A DNA stretch of 43,100 nt from Theodoxus fluviatilis. Taxonomy: Eukaryota; Mollusca; Gastropoda; Cycloneritida; Neritidae. The stretch spans positions 130,001 through 173,100 of the forward strand of contig JAWQFJ010028226.1 of assembly GCA_034096865.1 (NCBI GenBank). The letters run 5' to 3'. Of this stretch, positions 21,177 to 28,273 are shown piece after piece; positions within the stretch are counted from its first letter, which is position 1; the number at the start of each line of letters is the position of its first letter. Made by a program: the position numbers and the translations under genes. Under the pieces are notes generated by a model. That model searched no databases. It was not told the DNA's origin and saw nothing but the letters and a program-made list of their open reading frames with translations.

Positions 21177-21962
21177 GAGAGACAGAGAGAGAGAGAGACA
21201 GAGAGAGAGAGAATAAGTTACATGGCAAGAGATCGATAAAAATGAGAGCGAATAATTCAGTAGGGGAGGATTTCCTCTTGGTTACACATTTTTTATCCTT
21301 CCTCCTCCGTGATGATTCTTCCTTCCTTCATTTTTCTGCCACTCTGGTAAGCCATCTGTCTCTCCTCCACTTTGCTGTAGAGTCTTCCATCATGGCCACT
21401 TTCATTACAGTGGTGATTCTTCCTTCAGCTCTGTCTGCATACTGTGATGCTGCTCTAGCCAAGTTGCGAGGAGCAAGGTCTGCACTTCATTGTATTGCCA
21501 GCACCTCAAATTCATTTGGACATTGTTGCATTTGATTTTCAGCGTGTTTGTATAACTGTAGGGATGCATATGTATTACGTGTGCCAGGCATATGCATGTA
21601 TGCATGATATGATCTTGGTTGTTACTGAACTGCATGTGGAATTTTTTTACATGGATAGAGCATACGTCTTTGAAAAGTCTATCTGACTGAAACGATGACA
21701 CGGTTTGTTAGTTGCAGCACTGCGTTATTTTGCAGATGACAAAGAGGAGTAGTAGAAAACTGGCTAAGAAACTTTCAGCACTTTTAACAGGAGGAAATGT
21801 GTGGCAAGTTGTTTTTCAGTGCCTGCAAGAATTCTGTAGTCATAATCACTTTTTTGGGGGGGTCATGTTTCAGTGGTGACCAAGCTGGCTCAGCGAGGCT
21901 ACCAGCCCCACCTCCAGGAGCTGGTGCTGAGACTGAACTTCAATGGCTACTACAGCCGGTAG
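2034..21962 (+). CDS. TUBGCP6: gamma-tubulin complex component 6 (3' part of gene, 15 exons)
   Basis: Fifteen exons with GT-AG introns join in a continuous frame of about 1,063 residues plus stop. GCP6 is a subunit of the gamma-tubulin ring complex, which templates microtubules at centrosomes. Vertebrate GCP6 (about 1,800 residues) has an N-terminal GRIP1 domain, a long insert with 27-residue repeats, and a C-terminal GRIP2 domain that contacts gamma-tubulin. Seen here: a coiled-coil segment (exons 2034-3595), a low-complexity and repeat-bearing insert (4235-6504), then GRIP2 (8546-21962). Motifs that fit GCP6 rather than GCP2-5 include YGHSSDSTV in the insert, [49 protein letters not shown] and the terminal [17 protein letters not shown]. 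The N-terminal third, including GRIP1, lies before the window. No frameshift or premature stop was seen, so the gene looks intact. Exon coordinates are in the following entries. Confidence 0.95.
2535..2650 (+). CDS. TUBGCP6: TUBGCP6 exon b (coiled coil)
   Basis: The acceptor is CTGCCTGCAG and the donor is CCAG|GTGAGT. The exon begins in phase 0 and ends two bases into an arginine codon. It encodes [20 protein letters not shown] followed by a very acidic/lysine-rich helix, and continues the coiled coil of exon a. The flanking introns (2123-2534 and 2651-3426) hold no recognised element. Confidence 0.85.
3427..3595 (+). CDS. TUBGCP6: TUBGCP6 exon c ([10 protein letters not shown] helix)
   Basis: The first base completes the split arginine codon of the previous exon. 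It encodes [20 protein letters not shown], then [18 protein letters not shown] and a glutamine-rich helix ending DMAAAQ. This motif order resembles the vertebrate GCP6 segment just before its insert. The donor is CAG|GTATGT, phase 0. Confidence 0.92.
3804..4190. repeat. (GT)n tract with interspersed GCATGGGAGCACA modules
   Basis: Long GT runs alternate with a short non-repeat module of the form GCATGGGAGCACATGTTCAT, seen with variations near 3841, 3901, 4007, 4081 and 4133. This gives a compound, higher-order microsatellite. It lies in the intron between exons 3427-3595 and 4235-5489, and ends about 45 bp before the next acceptor. Confidence 0.95.
4235..5489 (+). CDS. TUBGCP6: TUBGCP6 exon d (large central insert with protein repeats)
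   Basis: This is the largest exon, 418 codons, with acceptor CTGTCCCCAG and donor CTCTG|GTGAGT (ends phase 1). Most is low complexity, rich in Glu, Ser, Gly, Pro and Gln, and probably disordered. From about 5107 to 5430 a 22-23 residue unit repeats about five times with pattern PHIKFxxGRxAxxQxE, and the exon closes with a divergent [12 protein letters not shown]. Vertebrate GCP6 has nine 27-residue repeats in the equivalent place; human GCP6 is reported as a PLK4 substrate. The many Ser/Thr here are compatible with phosphorylation, but that is inference. Confidence 0.93.
5598..5872 (+). repeat. SINE-like repeat with (ATCC)n tail
   Basis: This intronic repeat shares its body with the copy at 25612-25798. 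Shared words include GACCCACC, GAATAACTAGGGACA, TTGCGTTTACTCTAAACT and ATGGCCTTACATAGCCTACA. The 3' part can fold (ATGGCC against GGCCAT, AGCCT against AGGCT) and is followed by a long (ATCC)n tract at 5763-5866. The same tail ends the RT/RNase H element near 29.2 kb. The left boundary is approximate. Confidence 0.85.
6154..6504 (+). CDS. TUBGCP6: TUBGCP6 exon e (YGHSSDSTV segment)
   Basis: The acceptor is TTTGTGTGCAG and the donor is GCAG|GTGAGT. It completes a split Glu codon, enters in phase 1 and leaves in phase 1. It encodes [14 protein letters not shown], an Arg/Pro-rich stretch ([19 protein letters not shown]), and [19 protein letters not shown]. The last motif resembles the vertebrate GCP6 repeat core (...HGHVSDAS...), which supports the identification as GCP6 rather than GCP5. 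Confidence 0.93.
6505..7186. other. intron, no recognised element
   Basis: AT-rich intron between exons 6154-6504 and 7187-7267. No repeat family or additional exon recognised. Confidence 0.5.
7187..7267 (+). CDS. TUBGCP6: TUBGCP6 exon f
   Basis: A short 81-nt exon with acceptor AAATTGCAG and donor TCA|GTGAGT, entering and leaving in phase 1. It encodes [20 protein letters not shown] plus DNYDFL. It links the insert to the GRIP2 region; no specific function is assigned to the segment. Confidence 0.85.
7427..8320. repeat. 51-bp minisatellite, about 17 units
   Basis: The unit is about 51 bp, with core CTCTATCAAACTTTTCTTGT followed by AGCTGCAACCTCTCTGTAAT. It repeats about 17 times in the intron before exon 8546-8705. 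Edge units are more divergent. Because 51 is divisible by three, two minus-strand frames stay open across the array; one runs 8351 to 7386 (321 codons) with a 17-residue period ([17 protein letters not shown]). I treat those frames as by-products of the period. Confidence 0.96.
8546..8705 (+). CDS. TUBGCP6: TUBGCP6 exon g (entry to GRIP2)
   Basis: The acceptor is CTGCTAACAG and the donor is ACA CA|GTAGGT; the last two bases are completed by G in the next exon to give Gln. It encodes [20 protein letters not shown], then [20 protein letters not shown] and [10 protein letters not shown]. The last part corresponds to the start of the C-terminal GCP domain (established family: Spc97/Spc98, GRIP2). 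An in-frame TAG immediately after the donor confirms the exon must end here. Confidence 0.93.
8815..9960. repeat. interspersed/tandem repeat rich in TCAAGGTCA half-sites
   Basis: Two direct copies of a unit of about 450 bp are visible (about 8870-9310 and 9325-9620). Both begin in GTCCGGGCGTCC-type GC-rich repeats and share ACTTTAACG.TGGATTTTTC, CTATCAACACCCAATTTGGC and GTGACCTTGACCCTGAACTA. The first copy carries an extra segment of about 130 bp. About 20 occurrences of AAGGTCA or its complement TGACCTT occur in the block, many as overlapping TCAAGGTCAAGGTCA. It lies in the intron before exon 10281-10422. The family name is unknown to me. Confidence 0.85.
10025..10112. repeat. (GT)n microsatellite, two runs
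   Basis: A long GT run, a short GCGCGCATATGCATGTACAT interruption, then a second GT run. Intronic, about 170 bp upstream of exon 10281-10422. Confidence 0.97.
10281..10422 (+). CDS. TUBGCP6: TUBGCP6 exon h (GRIP2, FVELxxExHFEALRR)
   Basis: The acceptor is TCTGTCTGCAG and the donor is AAG|GTGAGC. It encodes [20 protein letters not shown] followed by [18 protein letters not shown] and ILTDIILDK. This is one of the most recognisable GCP family segments, with the pattern HFxALRxxxxMxDGxFxxxL. Confidence 0.97.
10423..10757. other. intron, no recognised element
   Basis: A 335-bp intron with TTTT-rich stretches and no repeat family recognised. Confidence 0.6.
10758..10914 (+). CDS. TUBGCP6: TUBGCP6 exon i (GRIP2)
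   Basis: The acceptor is TTGCTCTACAG and the donor is AACG|GTAAGT; it leaves in phase 1. It encodes [20 protein letters not shown], then [20 protein letters not shown] and [12 protein letters not shown]. In GCP6 this corresponds to the ELLNPLxLNSxLxxALQ segment. The donor region is tandemly duplicated just downstream (see 10908-11053). Confidence 0.96.
10908..11053 (+). repeat. 73-bp tandem duplication containing a 5' splice site
   Basis: The exon-intron junction CACAACG|GTAAGTATTG occurs at 10914/10915 (with CTACAACG) and again at 10987/10988, 73 bp downstream, followed by the same GAGTACTTGTGTGTCTTGA stretch. The second copy ends in TGTCTTCCAG, an acceptor-like string. Use of the distal donor would shift the frame, and it meets an in-frame TGA soon after the proximal donor. 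Confidence 0.9.
11517..11554 (+). CDS. TUBGCP6: TUBGCP6 microexon j
   Basis: A 38-nt exon with acceptor TTATCTCCAG and donor AAG|GTAAAC; phase 1 in, phase 0 out. It encodes [13 protein letters not shown], matching the conserved (A/P)(D)xLxCLELxYK segment that precedes WPLNIV in GCP6. Confidence 0.95.
11855..11987 (+). CDS. TUBGCP6: TUBGCP6 exon k (WPLNIVVTE)
   Basis: The acceptor is GGTGTCCACAG and the donor is CGACG|GTATGG; phase 0 in, phase 1 out. It encodes [20 protein letters not shown] followed by [20 protein letters not shown] and LKRD. The WPLxIVxTxxxxxxYxxVFxFLLxLKxxxW pattern is the hallmark of the GCP C-terminal domain and lies close to the gamma-tubulin contact surface. Confidence 0.97.
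11988..12689. other. intron, no recognised element
   Basis: The intron between exons k and l. AT-rich; I recognise no mobile element in it. Confidence 0.5.
12690..12744 (+). CDS. TUBGCP6: TUBGCP6 microexon l
   Basis: A 55-nt exon found by phase and similarity; it is too short to stand out as an open frame. The acceptor is TTCTCCATTGCAG and the donor is CTACAG|GTGGGT; phase 1 in, phase 2 out. It encodes [19 protein letters not shown]. This fills exactly the gap between HRLKRD and QEMQHF, and mirrors the vertebrate GCP6 pattern in which LKR-(A..) leads through a short helix to (F/Y)(K/R)xEMQHF. The intron after it holds the 6.6-kb array. Confidence 0.92.
12935..13060 (+). mobile_element. tRNA-derived SINE head and body (partial)
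   Basis: The stretch CCATTGGTTAGGATGCTCAC followed by CTCGTGACTGGCAGGTGCAG resembles a degenerate tRNA-like head (GTGGTTAGGAT.. A-box region, with a weak B-box region GGTCAGTTTTG). The following CATCTTTGGGCAAGGTGCTT and CCTGCATTGCCTCCCC resemble the conserved TTGGGCAAGGCACTT module of many invertebrate SINEs. The SINE runs directly into the first unit of the 44-bp array. Confidence 0.65.
13034..19635. repeat. 44-bp minisatellite, about 150 units (6.6 kb)
   Basis: The unit is 44 bp, with cores GCCAGGTACTAGGGGCTGCA and TTGCCTCCCCTGCTGAGGAG. GCCAGG words at 13104 and 19616 are 6,512 bp apart, exactly 148 periods, so about 149 units follow the N gap and one precedes it. Variation is mainly substitution: GAGGAGTAAA, GAGCAGTAAA or GAGGAGGAAA at one position, GCATTGCC or GCACTGCC, GGTACTAG or GGAACTAG. 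The first third is more heterogeneous than the rest. It fills most of the 7.1-kb intron between exons 12690-12744 and 19864-20022. Confidence 0.98.
13084..13100. other. assembly gap (17 N)
   Basis: Seventeen N lie inside the second 44-bp unit. By periodicity 21 bases would be expected between the flanking words, so the gap length is arbitrary and the array may be longer in the genome than in the assembly. Confidence 0.95.
19700..19822. repeat. (GAT)n/(GAC)n imperfect trinucleotide tract
   Basis: An imperfect run of GATGATGACGATGACGATAA-type triplets over about 120 bp, ending about 40 bp upstream of the acceptor of exon 19864-20022. It replaces the expected pyrimidine-rich region at that distance. 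Confidence 0.95.
19864..20022 (+). CDS. TUBGCP6: TUBGCP6 exon m ([12 protein letters not shown])
   Basis: The acceptor TATGCCTCCAG (19863) is chosen because its phase (one base to complete Arg) fits microexon l; a nearby CATGCAG at 19834 does not. The donor is TTCAG|GTCAGT. It encodes [20 protein letters not shown] then [20 protein letters not shown] and [12 protein letters not shown]. This is the strongly conserved GCP segment around HFVxxxQxY and WxxF. Confidence 0.96.
20023..20347. other. intron, no recognised element
   Basis: A 325-bp intron; no repeat recognised. Confidence 0.6.
20348..20547 (+). CDS. TUBGCP6: TUBGCP6 exon n ([12 protein letters not shown])
   Basis: The acceptor is CTGCCCCAG and the donor is CCGTG|GTGAGT; phase 2 in, phase 1 out. 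It encodes [40 protein letters not shown], a short acidic linker, and [15 protein letters not shown]. It corresponds to GCP6 (G/C)LLxxKAAPVMxVxxxIF...YxxFxxYSxFLF. Confidence 0.97.
20548..21873. other. last intron, with poly-G and (GA)n tracts
   Basis: The intron contains a G-rich run near 20925-20957 and a long (GA)n tract (21089-21213) with occasional ACAGAG interruptions. The part at 20700-20920 looks like an older interspersed repeat, but I cannot name it. Confidence 0.7.
21089..21213. repeat. (GA)n microsatellite
   Basis: An almost pure GA run of about 125 bp within the last intron. Confidence 0.98.
21874..21962 (+). CDS. TUBGCP6: TUBGCP6 last exon (coding part)
   Basis: The acceptor is GTCATGTTTCAG. 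It encodes [20 protein letters not shown] and LNFNGYYSR, then TAG at 21960-21962. The pattern VVTKL.xRGYQPHLxxxxLRxNFNxYY is diagnostic of the GCP6 C-terminus, so the protein ends at the family's usual place. Confidence 0.98.
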
Positions 21963-23512
21963 TCCTGCCATGGACTGCTGTATGAAGTAGTCAGTAGACT
22001 GCTGTATGAAGTAGTCAGTAGACTGCTGTATGAAGTAGTCAGTAGTCTGCTGTATGAAGCAGTCAGTAGACTGCTGTATGAAGCAGTCAGTAGACTGCTG
22101 TATGAAGTAGTCAGTAGTCTGCTGTATGAAGTAGTCAGTAGACTGCTGTATGAAGCAGTCAGTAGACTGCTGTATGAAGTAGTCAGTAGTCTGCTGTATG
22201 AAGTAGTCAGTAGACTGCTGTATGAAGCAGTCAGTAGACTGCTGTATGAAGCAGTCAGTAGACTGCTGTATGAAGCAGTCAGTAGACTGCTGTATGAAGT
22301 AGTCAGTAGACTGCTGTATGAAGCAGTCAGTAGACTGCTGTATGAAGTAGTCAGTAGACTGCTGTATGAAGTAGTCAGTAGACTGCTGTATGAAGTAGTC
22401 AGTAGTCTGCTGTATGAAGTAGTCAGTAGTCTGCTGTATGAAGTAGTCAGTAGTCTGCTGTATGAAGTAGTCAGTAGACTGCTGTATGAAGTAGTCAGTA
22501 GACTGCTGTATGAAGTAGTCAGTAGACTGCTGTATGAAGTAGTCAGTAGACTGCTGTATGAAGCAGTCAGTAGTCTGCTGCATCCTGCCGGTGGAGTGGC
22601 TGCAAGGCTGCAGAAGGGAAAAAACCGGCATTGTAGGATTGTCTTGCTGCAGCGCCCTTGGCTCACTCTGTCTTGAGAGGATGAATGTGGACATTGTGTT
22701 GCTGCTTTTGAGGAATTACGTGAGACTAAACATGTGTCCAGTGCCCAATAGCTGCTTACAAAGGAGGGAGCCCAGCTATAACTCGTCCTCTCCCTTTCTC
22801 TGACACCACCCAACCACCATCCATTCCTTTGCTAGTTTCCAGCTCCAGTCAAGCAATGTCATGTGAACTTGCCGACACTGTGTGAGGTGTAGAATTTCTA
22901 TAGGCTCTGGATGGGAAAACGGATTTCCCCCAAGGTCAAGACTGTGCAATGCCTAGTGTGCAAACTGCTGGGTTCTTACCGCCAAGATTTGCTCTTTCAC
23001 TGTGGAGGTTATGAATATGAGTAATACATTGATGTGAATACTACTCAGCCTGTGCTTGCTGCTTCTGTGTAATGAAAGATTTATGTTTACATTAATGCCA
23101 ACAAAGGTTCTTTCCCCTCCCCCAGATGTGGACTTCTCCTTTTTAAAGAATTATTCATTAATTAATTTTTTTAATATGTGTAGGTGTCAATCAAATGGTG
23201 CATTGTAAATGTGTCTGAAGTAACAACATGGCTAATTTCTGAGCAGCTGGACATAGAAGTTTCTGTTTCATGTATGTAAATACTTCGTTGGACTCCAGGT
23301 GCAAAAAATGGCTGTTTTGCATTGGAAGTAAGTCATTATGTCTGTGATAAAATAAGGAAGTGATGAATGATATGAAAAAGAATGAAATATGCACAACATG
23401 TTTAGGTGTTGTTATCTGTTGTTTTCTTCTGTTGCAAATACATTTCATGTCTAACTGTGTAAATACTGTTGTGTACATTAAAAAATTCTATTATGTGCCT
23501 GAAGACATTAAA
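21963..23512 (+). other. TUBGCP6: inferred TUBGCP6 3' UTR
   Basis: The sequence after the stop holds the 24-bp minisatellite and then about 900 bp of AT-rich non-repetitive DNA. Candidate poly(A) signals are ATTAAA at 23477-23482 and 23507-23512; no AATAAA was seen before these. Two exact TGTAAATA words occur at 23275-23282 and 23458-23465. The UTR end is inferred, not shown. Confidence 0.5.
21974..22574. repeat. 24-bp minisatellite in 3' UTR, 25 units
   Basis: The unit has core ACTGCTGTATGAAGTAGTCA plus GTAG. The array starts 11 nt after the TUBGCP6 stop codon and spans 25 units with no length change. Two sites vary between units: GAAGTAG or GAAGCAG, and TAGACTG or TAGTCTG. Since 24 is a multiple of three, the minus strand stays open with an eight-residue period (QQSTDYFI); I regard that frame as incidental. 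Confidence 0.97.
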
Positions 23513-24889
23513 GAATTGCATTGTGCTAAAAGTACATAACATATTTTGCTTGTGATGTTTTGTGCTACAAATGATCTGATCATAAATGAAAATGGTTGTT
23601 TTCTGTGCTTTTGTGGCATATTGACCAATTCAGTTACCCTGGGGCACACAGAGTAAGCTGTCCCTGATTCTGGGTCGTTGTGGTGCAGTCAACTCTACTT
23701 TGCAAGATCAGGTAGCAGAATCATTTTGCTGACCTTGCTTTCAGCTACATTTTGCAATGTTTCTGTAGTGACTGATTTGATCAGATTTCAGATATGCCTG
23801 TCTCAATTCATCCACCAACTTTCATTGAGCTTGCTATGATTTAGATATCAAATGTATGTATGGTTGGTTGACTTGTGTAGCATGCACTTTTTCGCCCAGT
23901 GGCTGCTCAACAGCGATTTACTCAAATGAAAGAGAGATGGAACCAATGCTGATACAAGTGTAGGTAAGTGTAACTCCTGGCGTTTGCTTTGAAAAGAAAT
24001 CTTTGAAACTGTATGTGGATATTTTTTTATCCAGGCTGACATGCTGATGTTAGAATAATAATTACCAAGTAACACCAAAGATATGTCGAAGATACCCTCC
24101 AACAGCTAATGGAATGTTTCTTTTAAAAAACTGGACTCTCAATAAGTGCTACTGTACATGTCATTGGACAAAAGTGACGGGACAGGATGTAGACATCTCA
24201 CCATGGACTTGCATGCAGACATGTAATGCTCAGCTAGAGACTGTCCAGAAGGTAGTTTACTGAGGCTCCAATAACAAACCAATATCTCTGTGGATGCTGA
24301 GTTTGGATAAGCGCATAGAGGAGCCCTGCCCATCTCTCGCCAGGCTGACAAAGTAGGTAAGGTCAAAAAACAGACTGAATGTGCACACAAAGTACAGGCA
24401 CACATATGATAGCCTGTATTGTGGCTCCTCTCTGTTATGCATCCATGACATGGACTCTCCGGGTTCACCAAGAAATGACCCTGCATGCCTTCCACAGATA
24501 TGCACTGTCTTTGTCATTGCTCAACATGATAAAACGTTGGTTTTATTTAGAGACTTCTCACCCCTATGTGGATCTCAAATCGCTTTACACTTTGCTCCCG
24601 ATCATTGGGCCACTTGATTAATCCTTTACCAGCACCAGACAACACAGGACAAACACAGACACCAGAACCATCTCTACTACCCTGGGGAGTCTTCCGGCTT
24701 CGTGCTGTCTTGAGAACGCACACAGTGGCTAATCATCACTACCCCCAAAGGTGCGCGGTTTGACTCTTGAGTGAGGAGAGGGAATGTGAGTTAGTTAAAA
24801 CACTTTGCCTGAGAATGCAACTCTAGGATCCATGAAGCTTTGAACACCGCCACAGCTAGCGGCAAAGTACAGCAAACTAGCGCTGTACC
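23513..24889. other. intergenic, nothing recognised
   Basis: Mixed AT-rich sequence with short open frames only. The part 24500-24800 has the feel of an old interspersed repeat but I cannot assign it. Confidence 0.4.
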
Positions 24890-25080
24890 CACTGGATAGG
24901 AAGATGGTCTTCTCGATGAGAAAGTGCTCGATAGAGATGGCATCCTATCCATGGCCGCCCTTCTGAGACTGATGTCTTCATGTCTTCGCTGGCTAGGACA
25001 CGTGCCGCACTGCGGACAGAGAAACCCCGAAGGATCTCCTTAGTGAAGAGTTCTCTGACAGGTCTCCAGAAACGTTTCAG
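24890..25080 (+). pseudogene. decayed C-terminal remnant of a non-LTR retrotransposon
   Basis: Around 24970-25040 the plus strand encodes, across a frameshift, a CLRWLGHV motif followed by a RETPKDLL-like motif. This order (LRWLGHV....R.PKDLL) is common in the C-terminal tails of invertebrate endonuclease/reverse transcriptase non-LTR elements. No reverse transcriptase core remains, and stops and a frameshift are present. The assignment rests on short motifs only. Confidence 0.45.
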
Positions 25081-25084
25081 AAAG

Positions 25085-25098
25085 TGAGAGAGAGAGAA
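25085..25098. repeat. (GA)n flank
   Basis: A short GA run directly beside the CGAA-repeat tail of the hairpin element. Confidence 0.85.
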
Positions 25099-25186
25099 CG
25101 AACGAAGTTTCTTTTACAAGGATAGTAAATTAGGCAATAGTGCCTTTCTTACAAAACGTTAACTTCAGCCCTTGAGGCAACAACCC
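25097..25186 (-). mobile_element. 3' end of non-LTR retrotransposon (hairpin plus TTCG tail), minus strand
   Basis: In minus orientation this reads like 42460-42540. A nested hairpin has outer stem CAAGG/CCTTG (25117-25121 with 25170-25174) and inner stem AGGCA/TGCCT (25132-25136 with 25141-25145, four-base loop). It is followed by an A-rich stretch and a short TTCG repeat. Only about 90 bp remain. GA/TC microsatellite touches both ends. Confidence 0.8.
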
Positions 25187-25221
<35 letters not shown>

Positions 25222-25222
25222 T
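25187..25222. repeat. (GA)n then (GACA)n
   Basis: A GA run turning into GACAGACA repeats, at the inner edge of the hairpin element. Confidence 0.9.
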
Positions 25223-25611
25223 CGGAGGCGCACACACAGAGAGAGGGAGAGGCGGGCAGACATGCAAGCAGAAGCAAAAGGAGACGGACACGAAGACTGA
25301 GGGAGAGCAAATAACTGGGATCTTAGCTGGCACGACTTGACCTGAATTAAGTAATCATGATGCATCTAATAGAAGGCACGTTAACAGTCACACATAGGAC
25401 ATCTAGGCTATATTTATATATGTATTCCGAGAGTGTCGGGAAGACAGGGCCGAAACACTTGAAGACGAGGGACTCTTCCTCTAAGACCGTGAGTCGTCAC
25501 GCTTCTAATGAAGTTCGTGTCCTCTCACATGCATACAATGAGACGATATTTACTTTCTTGGGTGGAAGAAAGCACCGTCTCGAACTGCCCGTTGAATCCC
25601 CCTTTGGGTTC

Positions 25612-25798
25612 GGGGTAAGAATTGACCCACCGCGTCTCCCTACGCGATTCGTGAGAGGCGAATAACTAGGGACACCGTGACTTGATTTGCGTTTACTCTA
25701 AACTGTTCTAGTGAGTTTCGTACTTAATGGCCTTACATAGCCTACAGAGGTTGATGAGCCGTAAAACACCACCCATCCATCTATCCATCTGTCCGTTG
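25612..25798 (+). repeat. SINE-like repeat, second copy
   Basis: Same family and orientation as 5598-5872: GACCCACC, GAGAGGCGAATAACTAGGGA, TTGCGTTTACTCTAAACT, TTAATGGCCTTACATAGCCT and a shorter CCATCCAT tail. The body differs from the first copy by scattered substitutions, so the two are old, independent insertions. The left end may extend further upstream. Confidence 0.82.
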
Positions 25799-27442
25799 AA
25801 TGATAAGGACGTGATACCGATGCTCTTTTAGTAATGATTTAGCATGCAGCTGAAACTGCTTGATACAACCTCGTCAGCTTGAATGCTTAGTCTTTTGGGG
25901 TCTGCTCCAATAGCACCCGGACAGCCGTCCCTAGCAGCACATTTACGCCACCGGAGTGCATTGTTCAGGGTGGGCGAGGTGCACAGACAAAAAAAGTCAA
26001 GCCCCTACACCTCGGCTCTTTTGTGAAATACTAGACTGTTTCTCGGTTTTTATCAGAAAAGTGCACTAAAAATGTATCAATCGCTTTTTGAAATACTTGA
26101 ACACTCTCCAGAAAATGATGGCAGTTTAATGACAAGTGGAATGACATAAGTGTATTTTGTGCCATTGTAAGGGACGTCATGGACATTTTTATCCTGAATG
26201 CAAAATATCTGCTTGAAATAAGAGGTATGACATGAGCCACGTCGACGTCGATTACACTCAGCAAGAACCGATCACGTGATTTACTGCTGCACGTGATTGG
26301 AAGATGAGAAGCAGACGACATTCGCTTCCTGCGGTGTTCGAAACTCGGTCGCATACTGTCTTCACACGCTGCTAAACAGCATCTGCACGCTTTTTTCGAA
26401 CACCTCTAGACGAAAATTCAACAAATAGCCTATGTGGACAACACACTTTGGCTCAAGCGACGTTTGACAACATATTCGAGTAAGCGTGTCTTTACAGTTT
26501 TATCTTTTGTCGTTCGTATTGCGGTGAGCCTGCATCAGTTCATATGGTGAGGATGAAGGTATAGGCCTACTAGTACTATATGTCCTCGTTCTTGTCGATC
26601 GAAAACTGGACAACTTCAGACAGTAAAACCAAAACATTTGATTGAAAGAGTTGGATTGCTAAACAAAGATCGTTCTTGGTAGGCTGAAACTAAAGGTGAA
26701 TGATAGGTTTTAATTGAAATATCGAAAATAATTATTAAAATTGTGACGTCATGGCAAGTGCTTCATCACCTGGTTCAGAGAAACGAGAATATCCGAACCG
26801 TCAATACACAAACATTGTGCATCTTCAATACTAATGTCCAATATCCGTTTATATTACCAGAAGTATTATGTTGAAGTAAACATAGGCTAAATATTCGAGT
26901 GTTTGAAATCATATCTGGTTGGCATGGACATGGTAGCCTCAGAAAAACCGTTCCAGTTGAGTCTACCCGCTTTCAAGTCGGGAGATCAAATGCCGACCAC
27001 AGAAGGAACAATCACATTTGAGCAATTACTACAGCATACGGCGACTTCAGTAACACGAATATAATGTGTGAACTGCATCCACTATGCGAGAACATCAAAG
27101 GTCACCGGTACATCATCCACTGCTACTTCATCCACTATGGATTCCGCAGGGAGGCTCCTCGGCCAGGCGCCGAAATGGCAGAAACGCTGGCGATGGTTGG
27201 GAGTACATTCCTCCGATATCTAGCATCCTCTGGGTCAGAATGCGGGGGAGGAGGAGGAGGAGGCGAGGGAGGGAGGAAAATCGACACTGACACAGTTCCC
27301 CCCGAGACATTCCGCCTATTTTAAGTCCCGCAATTGGGAGACGAAGCATTCCTGGCGAGGCTGGAATCTGCCGCAGCACTGGCCGCACGAGTTCGAGACG
27401 AGAGGGTCCAGGTCGCTGTTTGGAGTACCGTGCTGATCGAAC
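25799..27442. other. intergenic, nothing recognised
   Basis: No coding or repeat feature I can support. Two CACGTGAT words lie near 26275-26305. A GGAGGAGGAGG tract lies near 27246-27280. Confidence 0.4.
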
Positions 27443-27467
27443 ATGGCTCGCCCTGCAGTTTGGAGAG
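27443..27467 (+). CDS. possible first coding exon of an unseen downstream gene
   Basis: An ATG in good context (A at -3, G at +4) opens eight codons (MARPAVWR) and meets a strong donor GAGAG|GTAAGA. A TATTTTAAG string at 27315 could be a weak TATA-like element. No matching downstream exon was found in the window and the peptide is too short to identify, so this may be chance. Confidence 0.2.
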
Positions 27468-27522
27468 GTAAGAATAATGGCATACATTATTATGTTGACT
27501 TATTTCCTGTGAGCGTTATGTG

Positions 27523-27605
27523 CGCGCGCGTACGTGTGTGTGAGTGTGTGTGCGTGCGCGCGCGTGTCTGTGTGCTTGTGTGCGTGCGTTGGTGTGTGTG
27601 CGTGA

Positions 27606-27652
<47 letters not shown>

Positions 27653-27674
27653 CGTGCGTGTGTGTGTGTGTGCA
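27523..27674. repeat. (GT)n/(GC)n microsatellite
   Basis: Imperfect GT repeat with CGCGCG and CGTGCG interruptions. Confidence 0.95.
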
Positions 27675-28159
27675 TGATAATCGAGTAATTAAGTTATTAT
27701 AATTGCCCATCAAATCGTTCCTAGTACGAAAATAGAGGTGCAGAGACAATAAACCAGAAAATAAGCTTCTGGTAGGATATACGCTGTAAAATCTAAGAAT
27801 CTATATTGATGACGTACTGTTTCTTTCAATGCACACAAAAGAGACCCCTCCCGCTGGGCGTCTGAGAGGAATGCAGTGGGAAATTCGTTACTTCACCGCG
27901 GAGATTTGTTATTGGAAGATGTATTGCCGTACTTGCTAGTATTGTCTTTTTGCTTGAAATTCAATGCGCGAATTGTGACAAGGATTACCCAATTCCTTTA
28001 ATCGAGGCAATCGGAATACCTTTCTATTGAGTGCAAAAATTTGCACTCGTCATACAGTGATGTTTATTCTGATTGCACACAACTCTGGGTTGCGAAAGCA
28101 GTAAATGCGCCTGTGCTCGCGCACAGACACGTATAGGCTACTCAAAAAGAAAGAGACAA

Positions 28160-28273
28160 ACAGACGCACTGACGGACGGACGGACCGTCACGGACCGGCA
28201 GTTAGCTCGACGAATGACAGATGGACATACACGCGCTACACACACACACACACACACACACACCACACCACAC

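Noticed and set aside
21974..22574. Pumilio sites in each 24-bp unit
   Set aside because: The word is TGTATGAA, which does not match TGTANATA at position seven.
21870..22813. Minus-strand frames of 274-287 codons with QQSTDYFI or SSLLTTSY repeats
   Set aside because: They overlap the GCP6 last exon and 3' UTR array; a 24-bp period keeps frames open automatically.
23191..24517. Minus-strand frames of 84-118 codons downstream of GCP6
   Set aside because: No recognisable motif, no splice context, and ordinary length for chance frames in AT-rich DNA.
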